Source: Tridacna crocea (taxonomy: Eukaryota; Mollusca; Bivalvia; Cardiida; Cardiidae). From it: DNA of 64,000 nt. Below the pieces are notes generated by a model. That model was given only the letters and a program-made list of their open reading frames with translations, was not told where the DNA came from and did not search any database. A program made the position numbers and the translations under genes. The DNA lies in contig OX031056.1 of NCBI GenBank assembly GCA_943736015.1, positions 71,885,277-71,949,276 of the forward strand, in the 5' to 3' direction. Position 1 is the stretch's first letter. Each line of letters starts with the position of its first letter. Of the stretch, positions 1-10,019 are shown in pieces.

Positions 1-326
1 AGTAACACGATGGCCGAAAGTAGGGCAAGATGGCCGCGAATTACGCCATCTTTGTTTCACACAAAGAGGCGCCTATACTACTACCGGTAACCAGCATTGT
101 TTCTCCATTTTCAGTGCTGTTTTCTACACTCTTGAGCATAAACTTTGTCATTTGAATAGCTTTGAAAGCTTTGAAAGTTGTCGTCGGTAAAATGTTAACA
201 GTATGAGTGAACCAGATTATTAAATGTAGTAGATCTATACCCTTATCGTACTAAATAAGTGAAATGAATTCGACTTCATACTTTGGCAAATGGGTTTATG
301 CAGCTCCCTGATCTATGGTACCAAGT

Positions 327-587
327 GGAGTGCAACACGCGAAAAGGGTCATTCGGACATTTGCGTAAAGTGTCGTCTCTGATCAGCGTTTGCAGTCCGC
401 ACAGGCTAATCCAAAACGATACTTTCCGATTTTATGTGATTTTCTGTTTTACGCAAGTCTACTGTAACACAAAATCTAATGTAGTCGTAAAGTGCCGTCT
501 CGGATTAGCCTGCGCGGACTGCGCAGGCTAATCCGGGACGACACTTTACGCAAATGTCCGAATGCACCTTTTCGCGTGTTGCACTCC
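327..587. mobile_element. W twin-hairpin MITE, best copy
   Basis: Ends GGAGTGCAACACGCG and its inverse. Each half holds its own palindrome around AGCCTGCGCGGACTGCGCAGG, so the element is two hairpins inside long terminal inverted repeats. AAGT flanks both sides. Confidence 0.85.
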
Positions 588-694
588 AAGTAAGCCATCA
601 GAATCATTCTAATGGGTTCATAATATCTATTTATTTCAAATGACTTAATCAGCAGTTAAACCCGTCATTTGATATACAGAAAATTGACCAATAG

Positions 695-772
695 CGAAAA
701 GTTTCGACCCAGGTCAGCCTGCGTGGATTGCGCAAGCTAACCTGAGTCGATACTCTTCGCAGATGCATGAAC
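695..772. repeat. R hairpin
   Basis: GTTTCGACCCAGGTCAGCC pairs with GCTAACCTGAGTCGATAC; followed by the family tail CGCAGATGCAT. Confidence 0.75.
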
Positions 773-1221
773 GCCCTCTTTTGTCAGTTCTTTTCTTTGA
801 AGCAATTTGGGAAAAAAAACACCTTTTTTTTGCTATTTCAAAGATATCATGAGGTGGGTGGGGGGAAAGATTATAACCTCGTTATCGGACAGTGTGGGTC
901 CAAGATCCAAGTTCGATACTTTTTGCAGATGCATTAAGTTCCTTTTGTCAGAGCGTGGCTCATTTTTTGAGGCTATAAGGGAAAAAAAAAAAACACACAC
1001 ACAACCCTTTTTGCTACTTTAAAAATATTATTGGGGGAAGAGAATTGTAACCTCTTTATAGGACAGTGTAGATCCAAGATCGATACGTTTTGCAAATATG
1101 CATTAAGCCTCTTTTTGCAACAGCGTTGCTCATTTTCTTTCGAATGGATAGGAGAGAAAAAAAAAACCTTTTGGTACTTCAGTGTTATTATGGGGAAACC
1201 ATTATAATCTCTTTATTGAAA

Positions 1222-1283
1222 AGTGCAGATCCAAGATCAGACTGCACGTTCTGTGCAGTCTGATCTTGATCTACATTGTCTGC
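1222..1283. repeat. K hairpin
   Basis: AGATCCAAGATCAGACTGCA and inverse around CGTTCTG, a long near-perfect stem. Confidence 0.75.
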
Positions 1284-1420
1284 AATAGGTCAGTGTGAAT
1301 CGCGCTCACAGCCTAAGGCTTAAAGAATTAAGGAAATGAACCGACACACAAACGATTTGTCTTTCCCATCTGTGACTCGAAAAAATTTATAGCTATCGTA
1401 TATCCGGCGGCAGATTTTCG

Positions 1421-1494
1421 TCACAATGCCTGTAACCCTTTCTGTTGCAGTTCATATCGACTTCTTGCACGTTTATTGGTGACATTATTTGTCA
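1421..1494 (-). CDS. Orphan terminal-exon candidate
   Basis: A very strong acceptor (CTTTGTTTTTGCCGTTTCAG) is followed by a frame reading TNNVTNKRARSRYELQQKG then LQAL and TGA. It would need one base from an upstream exon. I see no matching exon within several kb and recognise no family. The basic RARSRYELQQ composition looks protein-like, but 23 residues prove little. Confidence 0.3.
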
Positions 1495-1529
1495 CTGAAA
1501 CGGCAAAAACAAAGTGAGAAAAGGAGATT

Positions 1530-1629
1530 GATGCTGTTTTCCACAACCTTGTCATTTTCCCACGACGTTTTCAGAAGCCTTTCCTCTCCAGGGTCGATCA
1601 ATCGTGGGTTTGTTATTGCGAAAGATTAA
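1530..1629 (-). mobile_element. T element, half copy
   Basis: CCCACGACGTTTTCAGAAGCC to ATTAA; only the side with the TCAGGGTCGT-like block remains, joined head-on to the next T copy. Confidence 0.5.
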
Positions 1630-1856
1630 CCAATTACCACACAATCCCTTTTTTTTTGACGACCCTGAGAAAGAAGCCTGTAGAAAACATTGTGGAAAAA
1701 GGAGAAAATGCTGGTAACCAGCATTTTCTCCTTTTCCCACAATGTTTTCTACCCTTCACAAAACAAATTTCAAAATTTCAGTCACTTTTATTTTGTCGTC
1801 TGCAAATGCTTTCAATTTTGATAAACCTAAAATTTTGTCGTTTGGTAATGAATTAA
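1626..1856 (+). mobile_element. T element (TTAA-flanked hairpin MITE), full length
   Basis: Runs from TTAACCAATTACCAC to GGTAATGAATTAA. The order typical of the family is visible: terminal CCA..ACCA, GAGAAAGAAGCC, hairpin around GCTGGTAACCAGC with about 30-bp arms, then TTTTGTCGTCTGCAAATGC and the inverted end. TTAA at both ends plus CC-starting inverted repeats suggests a non-autonomous piggyBac-like element; no transposase is seen, so that is inference. Confidence 0.85.
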
Positions 1857-2109
1857 AGATGCCTGTCTACAGCCGGTGAGCAGAAACGCTGTTAAATTTC
1901 AAAAAGAAAAATAGAATAGTACAGAAATCTGTCCTTTGTGTACACAAGGATAAATTACTGGCATATATCGTGTAAATGAAAAATAAAAAAACGGGGGTTT
2001 GTGTGAAAAACCTAAAATTGGCCAGAAAAAAAAACTGGCTGACGATCGAAGCTGTAAACAATGGCGGTGACTCACGGAAATTTATCGTTGGTTTCCGCCT
2101 AGAGTCGGA

Positions 2110-2405
2110 TACGGTGTAACTTACATATAGTCCTGCAACAGAGAAGCATCCATTTTCCTTTATTTACCGCATCAAGGCCAAGGTCAAATATAGTCACGTT
2201 ACAGTATGCATGATCATTATACGAACCCGAGTGTATAACGGATATCGAAAATCTTCGATTCAAAATCCGGAAACGACCAGTCTGTTTCCATTGAAGGCCA
2301 CAAGTCCGCGAAATGCATTTTCTATCAGGCGTAATCTAAGCAACCTTGCAACCGTCAGGCGCAATATTTGGCATAGATATATAAGAATGACTATATTTTG
2401 ATAAA
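2110..2405. repeat. Unnamed interspersed repeat, copy 1
   Basis: Contains GCATTTTCTATCAGGCGTAA and GCAATATTTGGCATAGATAT, shared with 5085-5280 and 42165-42310. No termini defined. Confidence 0.55.
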
Positions 2406-2468
2406 ATAAAAACAAAATGAGTTAAAACTGGCTTAAAATGAGTATTATTGCCTCTTTAAATGTTATAT

Positions 2469-2730
2469 GGCCTGCAACACGTGAAAAGGGACATTCGAAT
2501 ATTTGCGTAAAATGTCATCCAGGATCAGCCTGTGAGGTCCGTGCAGTCTGATCCAAGACGGCACTTTCCGATCGAATGTCATTTTCTGTTTCATCCAAGT
2601 CTACTGTTGTAAATAATCTAATTAAGTTATATATTGCCGTCTCGGATCAGCCTGCGCGGACTGCGCAGGCTGATCAGAGATAAAACTTTACGCACATGTC
2701 CGAGTGCTGTTTTTCGCGTAATGCTTGCAA
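2469..2730. mobile_element. W element
   Basis: Starts GGCCTGCAACACGTG and ends in ATGCTTGCAA. Both inner hairpins are present with mismatches. Confidence 0.8.
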
Positions 2731-3120
2731 GTTATCCTTAATTATTTTAAAGCCCTCCAGGTGGACGTAACCAGAGGTTCTGCCGAGATGAGATTCGAAC
2801 TTGGTTCGGTCTTCAGTAACTGGCTTATTGCCTTACTTTTGAGCTGCCATCCTCGGTCCAGCCGTGTCTCCTTAAAATGTAATAGATCTATCAGTGTACT
2901 GCTAAAATGATTTAATCGACGTAACCAACATTGTTGTTAACCTTTTCATTCATTTAAAAAATAACTTGCAGAAGACTTCAAAACATTGTGATAGATAAAG
3001 AATTCGTTAAGAATGAGAAATTTCTTCATTTGCCAAAGTATTTTCACAAGACGTGGTCTCTTGACACCGATTAAAAAAAAAAAGAAGGAGAATTTTCATT
3101 ATCAGTGTCTGGGTTTGAAT

Positions 3121-3254
3121 TTACCAACTATTCCAAGTATAAAGTAACACAGCTTCCGATTGGCTAAACCATTTGGTTTAGCCAATCAGAAGCTGTGTTA
3201 CTTTCAAATTTTGTAAAACTTCTTGATAACAAGACGAAGAATGTTCTAAACCCT
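3121..3254. mobile_element. N palindromic MITE, shortened
   Basis: Centre GATTGGCTAAACCATTTGG with its exact inverse; right side ends AACAAGACGAAGAATGTTC. The left end is missing. Confidence 0.75.
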
Positions 3255-3287
3255 TAGGCTGCTAAACCCGACTAACTGATATTTTGC

Positions 3288-3360
3288 GGACAGTGTAGAT
3301 CAAGATCAGACTGCACAGAACGTGTAGTCTGATCTTTGGTCTATACATGTACTTTCCGAT
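3288..3360. repeat. K hairpin
   Basis: GTGTAGATCAAGATCAGAC with imperfect inverse; CCCTTAGGCTGCTAAAC precedes it, a block shared by other K copies. Confidence 0.72.
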
Positions 3361-3481
3361 AAGGGCATATTTTTGTCAAAAAAATACCTTTGACAGCAAA
3401 AAACTAAGTTTTTACAGTCGGCATTGAACTTTTATTTCACTTTTTCACATTGTTAATCGTTAAGAATGGTTCAGGTTAATG

Positions 3482-4034
3482 GTTAAAGGTGGCCCTTCAG
3501 ATTTTGAGACGAAAATTTAACAAAAATGCAAAAAAATCATCCTTATACTCCCATAGCCTTTTGTGTTCATTAAACCCCAGCAGTCGAAAACCATCAGATA
3601 ACACAAGAAATTAGAGATTTATTACGGACCAGGTTGACACCAACGGGAGACACGTTCTATTTTTAGATTATCAATTCTCTCATTAAATACCAGAAAACAT
3701 AGACAAAGCTTCAGACATCCGTCCGAAGAAGACATTATGGAAAATAATTATTACATGTTTGTTATGTAATGGAATTTAAGCGTTATTAGTCACGTGCCAG
3801 TCACTTGATATTCCCACAATGCTTTATTGATTTTTGGGCGCGAAATCTAAAAATAGCTTAAGAGGCTACGTAGCCTTTTAAGGGAATACCATAATTTTTT
3901 TTTTCTTTTGTATTTTTATGATTCTTTATTATTGATGATTTGTATTGTTTTTTTTTCACTTAAATTTCAATAATATATATTCTTTTTAATTTGGTGTTAT
4001 GTGAAAATTCTAAATACCCACCTTTAAAGGGTTA
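3482..4034. mobile_element. 550-bp non-autonomous element, copy 1
   Basis: Inverted ends TTAAAGGTGGCCCTTCAG and CCCACCTTTAAAGGGTTAA. No coding potential. Confidence 0.65.
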
Positions 4035-4098
4035 AGGTCTTATCGATTTATCCTTCACATACAGTGGTTCGCGGCATAAATCATCGGTGCTTGTAAAC

Positions 4099-4327
4099 TT
4101 AACCCATTACCACACAATCCCTGCTTTTGACGCCCCTGAGAAAGAAGCCTTTAGAAAACATTGTGGGAAAAGAAGAAAATGCTGGTGACCAGCATTTTCT
4201 CCTTTTCCCACAATGTTTTCTACCCTTCACAAAACAAGTTTCAAATTTTCAGTCACTTTTATTTTGTCGACTGCAAGTGCTTTCAATTTGGACCAGTCTA
4301 AAATATTGTCGTTTGGTAATCAGTTAA
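4099..4327 (+). mobile_element. T element, full length
   Basis: TTAACCCATTACCACACAAT to GGTAATCAGTTAA with intact TTAA on both sides and a nearly perfect hairpin. Confidence 0.88.
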
Positions 4328-4588
4328 TTAAAAGGGAAAGGATGTAAAAGTCGTACTACTTTTTATGTCTTAGTCAATATCCATCCCTCTATATCTAACA
4401 AAAGAAATGCAGCTTCGTGCGAATTGTTTAGAAACTTATATCGGAAAGCATGACTCGTGGGTTATAGAGCCGCCATTTTGTTCAAGATAGATCCTTACAA
4501 CTTGAAAAAGAAACCTGTTAACATTTAAAAGTGTGCACAATGTCTCAGCTGTGTAAACATAGAAAAAAATAACAATAATATATATTGT

Positions 4589-5056
4589 GTTGGTTGGTTG
4601 TATTGGGATTTAACGCCACTTTAACAGCTAAGGTCATATCATGGCGGTCGGTGACGCACATGTGTTTCCTGGCTTTCTCACACCGGTACTTACACTACTT
4701 TCTTTCCAAAGCCACCGACTACTTTCCTCACATGCTTCAGCAGAGGTGAGAGGCGAAAATACGCCGGAAAGAAAGTTCACCTCAACCGGGTATCGAACTC
4801 ACAACCAGTACAGAGCTCCAGATAAGAGGGAGTGATGGCATTCTAAATCTGTTGTTTCTCTTCCAAACCCTATGTTGTGGGTACTCATTAGAATCGTCTC
4901 GATGAGACGATTCTAATGAGTACCCATAACATAGGGTTTAGAGGAGAATATTAAATATTTTCAACAATGAAATCAAAATCACCCCCCCTCCCCTATCTGG
5001 AGCTCTGCCACCAGGTCATAAGTCCGACACGCTCACCACTGAGCCACCCGGGCGGG
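4589..5056 (-). mobile_element. S1 SINE split by a palindromic MITE
   Basis: SINE body from GGGATTTAACGCCACTTTAA to 4810; the tRNA-like head (GTGGCTCAGTGGTGAGCG on the minus strand) resumes after about 5005. Confidence 0.82.
4812..5006. mobile_element. Palindromic MITE inserted in the S1 SINE
   Basis: Ends CAGAGCTCCAGATA and exact inverse TATCTGGAGCTCTG; centre GGGTACTCATTAGAATCGTC with its inverse as a 25-bp perfect stem. A second copy is at 62817-62992. Confidence 0.82.
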
Positions 5057-5084
5057 CATATACATTGTGTAAGGGACAGAAAAA

Positions 5085-5280
5085 AAAAAACCCCAAAGGA
5101 TTTGTCCTTATTCAAAATTGGAAACGATAAAAACGATTGCGTTGAAGGAATCCGATACATGAAAGGCATTTTTTATCCGTCGTAACCTGTTTAGTCTTGC
5201 AGTCATTAGTGTGACATTTGGCATAAAGGTACAAGAATAATACCGGTAATTGTTTCATGAAATAAGAATGAAGTAGGTTA
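5085..5280. repeat. Unnamed interspersed repeat, copy 2
   Basis: GGCATTTTTTATCCGTCGTAA and GTGACATTTGGCATAAAGG match the copies near 2.3 kb and 42.25 kb. Confidence 0.5.
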
Positions 5281-5329
5281 AACACTGGCTTAAACTTGTT
5301 GGCTGAAGCAAGTAGGCTATAGATGTGCC

Positions 5330-5530
5330 TTTTTTCCAAGCCACTGGCTGCTTTCCCACATAATCATCGTCGAGACAATGGTCAGTGGTGGGAGAGGAAT
5401 GAATCCTGTCGCAGTGACTATCTTCAGTATTCGGAAAGAAATTTGCCGAGCCAGGGGTTGTAATCAGGAATCGAATACACGACTCCCCTGTTCTCAAGTC
5501 CTGCACGCTACCAGCCGAGTTATCGGCTCA
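5330..5530 (-). mobile_element. S2 SINE
   Basis: Minus-strand head CTCGGCTGGTAGCGTGCAGG, B box TATTCGATTCC, body ending GGAAAGCAGCCAGTGGCTTG. Gives one of the clearest tRNA-like heads. Confidence 0.82.
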
Positions 5531-5819
5531 TTGGATATAGTCAAGGATTTGTTTTTAAGAAAAGAAAAAGGCATGTAGAAAGAATGGAATTGACACAGGA
5601 AGAAATATAATCGGACAGAAAGCAGACAGACCCAGGTGGCGAGGAGGTGGACAAGCATACGAAAATGTGAAACATTGAAGCTGGTATCAGGATAGCAATA
5701 CGATTAATAAATAAAGTTTGAATTATTGTTTGAAAAGCCGTAGAGTCTCTTAAATTCGCATGTTTTTTTTAATCTGTTTTGCTTTTTGAACGAAACAAAT
5801 GTATGTTCGTAGTTGTTAC

Positions 5820-6039
5820 TTAACCCTTTCCAAACAAGCCCTCTTTTTTACGTGTCTGCAGTAAAAGTCTTTTGAAAACACTGAGGGAAAAGGAGAAATT
5901 GCTCCTAACGAGCAATTTCTCTTTTTCCCACAGTGTTTTCTACTCTTTTTGAGAACTTTCTCCCATTTTCTCAAAATCTAAAATTGTCGTCTGCAAACTC
6001 TTTCAATATATCAAAATTTGTTGTTTGGGAAAGAGTTAA
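5820..6039 (+). mobile_element. T element, second subfamily
   Basis: Ends in the CCCTTTCCAAAC variant and has core GAGAAATTGCT..AGCAATTTCTC instead of AAATGCTGG. TTAA on both sides. Shares its variant with 58535-58762. Confidence 0.82.
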
Positions 6040-6044
6040 AGATT

Positions 6045-6077
6045 GGATGGATGGATGGATGGATCCATGCGAGATAA

Positions 6078-6117
<40 letters not shown>

Positions 6118-6152
6118 ACAGACAGACAGACAGACAGACAGGCAGACAGGCA
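6045..6152. repeat. GGAT, GATA, GACA compound microsatellite
   Basis: Three adjoining tetranucleotide tracts: GGAT x4, GATA x11 or so, GACA then GGCA, ending a few bases from the P4H-like donor. Confidence 0.95.
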
Positions 6153-6161
6153 ATGACTTAC

Positions 6162-6376
6162 TGAATCACTTCATCAGGTATCTCTTCCCTGGCACTTTTC
6201 GTTTGTTCGATCAATTTTCCAAGTGCTTGGATCATTTCACTTTCTATAGCCACAAGTTCTTTCGTTTTTTGTACCGATGTATATATGTATTGCGAACTTT
6301 TCGAAAACAAAGTAACAAATATTATTATTTTAGCTAGCATCTTGTCATAGAAAGATACTTTACTTTTTATTTGCAT
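6162..6376 (-). CDS. Possible first exon of a prolyl 4-hydroxylase alpha-like gene
   Basis: From ATG 6376 (or the internal ATG at 6340) a hydrophobic signal-like stretch MLAKIIIFVTLF is followed by YIYTSVQKTKELVAIESEM, then IQALGKLIEQTKSAREEIP, then a donor ATTCA/GTAAGT. The layout of signal peptide, (Y/F)TS, L..(I/V)E.E..... L..LI resembles the N-terminal dimerisation region of collagen prolyl 4-hydroxylase alpha subunits, a family I recall as expanded in molluscs. No later exon, and no catalytic HxD...H region, was found to the left, so this may be a lone or decayed exon. A GATA/GACA microsatellite begins just after the donor. Confidence 0.4.
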
Positions 6377-6555
6377 TCAAGATGCCGACTAGATAAACGA
6401 AGAAGAGTAAATTCTGAACGTTGGATTTAAAACACGTGTCGCTCTTAATCTATTGATCTCAACTCTTTCGGGCCCAAAAATGTTAACTTGAATTCTTTCG
6501 AAAGCTGATAGTAACCTCAAGTTTCTTTACTCTTTTAAACTTTATTGAACAACCA

Positions 6556-6620
6556 GACGATATAGACAAAGATCAAACTGACCTTTCTGTGCAGTCTGAT
6601 TTTCGTCTATACCGTCCGCA
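6556..6620. repeat. K hairpin, diverged
   Basis: ATAGACAAAGATCAAACTG and inverse around CCTTTCTG. Confidence 0.6.
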
Positions 6621-6859
6621 ATAGTCCGTCTTTTTGCCTATCCCGATGAAAGGGTTAAGACACACGGGGAACCATCCTTTTGTTGCACAAATACTAAATC
6701 CTCTTTCATACACTTCGCACATTTCGTAACAAGAGCGGCAAATTGTCGCAAGATACGCACGTCCCGCCGCCAGTTGTCGAAGGGGAATAATAATCGTAAA
6801 GTGTAGGTACAGGAAAATAGCAGTGTAGCAGAAATCATGTAAATGATTGAAATAGGCAT

Positions 6860-7866
6860 TATTATTATGCTGCAAGGAAATTTCTCGTGATGTGATTGGC
6901 TTACATGCCGGGAACATATATATCATGTTCCCTGACAAAAACCACGTAAGGCCAGTTTCCCTTTTGAGTGCCCCATAAACATCATTACACGTGCAACACA
7001 ACACCCAAAATGACGGCGTCGATCGATCACCAGACTGCACATTTATGCACCAGACTGCACGTTTTAGTGACGTCAGTTTCCAGTGACGTCAGTTTTTATC
7101 GATTTCGGGTACTCAGAAGGGACTTTCTATTTCGTCAGCATACTCGATTCGTGAGATTATATTACAGGAAAATTTCACTTAAAGCGCTTCGAAAGGGTAA
7201 AACTTTGCAGTATAATAAATTCGTTGTTCGGTCAGGTGGCAGAGGACTTGGAAACTTGTTCACGGCTGTGTCGAATCATGTCGCCACCTCGCCTTAGGCT
7301 CGCCTTCGGCTCAGGGCAACATGATTCGCCACAGCCGTGACCAAGTTTCCAAGTCCCCTGCCACCTGATAGTACAACTAATATAATAATACTGCAAAGAA
7401 ATTTCTCGTGATCTGATCGGCCGGGAACATAATTTCATGTTCCCTGGCTAAAAACAGGTAAAGCGTGTTGTCCCTTTTGAGTGCCCCGTAAACATCACTA
7501 CATGTGCAATACATCCGTCCAAAATGGCGGTGTCAATCGATCACCAGACTGCACATTTATGCACCAAACTGCACGTTTTAGTGACGTCAGTTTCCAGTGA
7601 GGTCAGTTTTCATTGAATTGGGGCACACAGAAGGGAATTTCTATTTCGTCAGCATACTCGTTTCGTGAAATTATAAAACAGGAATATTTCGCTTAACGCG
7701 CTTTGAAAGGGTAAAACTTTGCATTATGGTAAATTCGTTGTACGGTCAGGTGGCAGGGGACTTGGTGAATCATGTCCCCATCTCGCCTTCGGCTTGGGGC
7801 AACATGATTAACCACAGCCGTGAACAAGTTTTCAAGTTCCCTGCCACCTGACCGTACAACTAATAA
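6860..7866. mobile_element. FB-A/FB-B foldback units, two tandem pairs
   Basis: FB-A (6860-7213 and 7383-7728) has ends TTATTATACTGCAAAG and its inverse, and contains TGACGTCAGTTTCCAGTGA. FB-B (7214-7380 and 7729-7866) is a hairpin of about 65-bp arms from GTCAGGTGGCAGGGGACTTG to CATGATTC. A and B alternate with a period of about 520 bp, so the pair is one unit duplicated in tandem. Confidence 0.8.
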
Positions 7867-7974
7867 TGTCTCCTCTATCGTTAAGAAAACATGCATATAA
7901 AGTTTCAGTTCATTTAAACATGAAAAGATGAAGTTCTATTGTAGTGAAGCATGAAAAGCTGTAAAAAAAAATAA

Positions 7975-9000
7975 TGAAAAGGGAATAATTCCAAAAGGTA
8001 AGGTTATGGTTCTAGTGCATTGCATTTTTCGTAACTGCAACAAACATGTTTACCAAGTCTCCAGTCAATTTGACTTGAGGTGACAAAGTTCCTCCCGGAA
8101 AAGCAAGAAATACTGTAAAACGGAGATTAAAGTGGAAATTACTTAAAATCTGCCCTTGTTCTTGCAATCTGTTCTCCGTAATATTGCAACAAACATGCAT
8201 ACCAAATTTGAAGTCGTTCTGACTGGAGATGTCAAAGTTATTTTCTGGACAAGCACTAAATGCTGTAAAAATGACGATCAAAGGGAAATAACTCAGAGAC
8301 AGCACTAGATAGAGTTACAATTCTTGTGCACTGCACTTCTAAATATTGCAACAAATAATCATACCATATTTCAAGTCATTCCTACATAAAATGACAATAA
8401 GGTATGTTGCGGAAAGCAAGAAATGTTGTAAAAATTAAGACATAAGGGGGAATAACTTAAAGTTTGTGCCAGGAAGAGTTATGGTTCTTGCACACTGCAC
8501 TCCGTAATATTGTAACAAATATGCATACCAAATCTGAAGTCTTTCTGACTTGAGATGACAAAGTTATATTCTGGACAAGCACTAATTGCTGAAAAAGTGA
8601 CGAACAAAGGAAAATAATTCAAAGACAGCACGAGTTAGAGTTATGGTTCTTTCGTATTGCACTCCGTATTATAGTAACAAAAACAAATGCCAAGTTTCAA
8701 GTAAATTGGACCAGAGATGACAAAGTTATGATCTGGACAAGCAGAAAATGCTGTAAAAATGACGATAAAAGGGATATAACTCAAAGACAGCACGAGTTAT
8801 AGTTATGGTTCTTTCTCACTGCACTCCGTATAATTGCAACAAACACAAATGTTAAGTTTCAAGTCTAATCCGGCCGAAGATGACAAAGTTATATTCTGGA
8901 AAACCAGAAAATGCAGTAAAAATAACGATAAAAGGGAAATAACTCAAAGACAAAGCAAAGTAGAATTATGGTTCTTTCGCTCTGCACTCCGTTTTAAAAT
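7975..9000. repeat. 162-bp satellite array, six to seven units
   Basis: The anchor GCAACAAAC/GTAACAAA recurs at 8037, 8186, 8348, 8512, 8674 and 8836. Each unit carries GTTATGGTTCTT, GACAAAGTTAT and GGAAATAACTCAAAGACAG. Units are diverged and open in no common frame. Confidence 0.85.
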
Positions 9001-9002
9001 TC

Positions 9003-9068
9003 TTTGCTGTACTATACATGTACTTTAACATCTTCATGTCTTCATGTTAAAGTACATGTATAGTACAG
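9003..9068. repeat. Long palindrome at satellite and foldback junction
   Basis: TGCTGTACTATACATGTACTT with its inverse around an 11-base loop, 27-bp arms without mismatch. Confidence 0.85.
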
Positions 9069-9980
9069 CAAAGAAATTTTTCTTGATCTGATTGGATAAT
9101 ATGTCCCGAACATAAATACCACGTACAGTGGCAAAACTTTCCCTTTCGGGAGCCCTGTATATATGACTACGCTGTCAAAACAGCATCCAAAATGGCGGCG
9201 TCGATCAAGATTAACATCGAAATTGTGCAGCTTTGTGCATAATCTTGATGTTAATCTTGATCGAGGCCGATCAACCAGAAAACTGGTAAAATTCGCTTAA
9301 CAAACGTTGGAATGGTGTAACTTTGCTGTATAATGAATTCTTTGTACGGTCAGGTGGCAGGGGACTTGGAAACTTGTTTCACGGCTGTGGTGAATCATGT
9401 CGCCAAACGTTGGAATGGTACCATACAGCTGTATAATGAATTCGTTATACGGTCATGTACGGTCAGGTGGCAGGGCGACATGATTCACCACAGCCGTGAA
9501 CGATATTAGTTGTACGGTCAGGTGGCAGGGGACTTGGAAACTTGTTCATTGGTGTGGTGAATTATGTCGCCCCGAGCAGAAGTTTCCAAGTCCCCTGCCA
9601 CCTGACCGAACAAAGAATTTATTAAAATGCAAAGCTTTACACTTTCAAAGCGTGTTAAGCGAATTTTCCTGTTTTATAATCTCATAAATCGAGTATGCCG
9701 ACGAAATAGAAATTCCGTTTTAAGTGCCCCACTCAATGAAAACTGACGTCACTGGAAACTGACGTCACTAAAACGTGCAGTTTGGTGTATAAACATGCAG
9801 TCTGGTGATTGATCGACGCCGCCATTTTGGATAATGTCTTGTAAGTATAGTGATGTTTACGGGGCACTCAAAAGGCAAACTGGCTTTACGTGTTTTTTGC
9901 CAGAGTACCTGATATTTATGTTCTCGGCATGTTAACCAATCAGATCACGGGAAATTTCTTTGCAATATAATAAGTTTTCA
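9062..9980. mobile_element. Inverted FB-A pair with scrambled FB-B between
   Basis: FB-A runs forward from 9062 to 9338 and backward from 9975 to 9615. Between them several FB-B half hairpins lie in both directions (9339-9400, 9450-9500, 9515-9612). The forward arm has an extra palindrome at 9198-9266 around AAGATTAACATCG. Confidence 0.78.
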
Positions 9981-10019
9981 AGTATCCTGCCACCTGACCA
10001 TATAGCTTAAAAAAGAAAT

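Noticed and set aside
327-587. CRISPR-like spaced palindromes
   Set aside because: Spacing and flanks are those of a single MITE with two hairpins; this is animal DNA and no repeat-spacer periodicity exists.
4589-5056. tRNA genes at SINE heads
   Set aside because: A and B boxes are present but the cloverleaf is not complete and the heads continue into SINE bodies.
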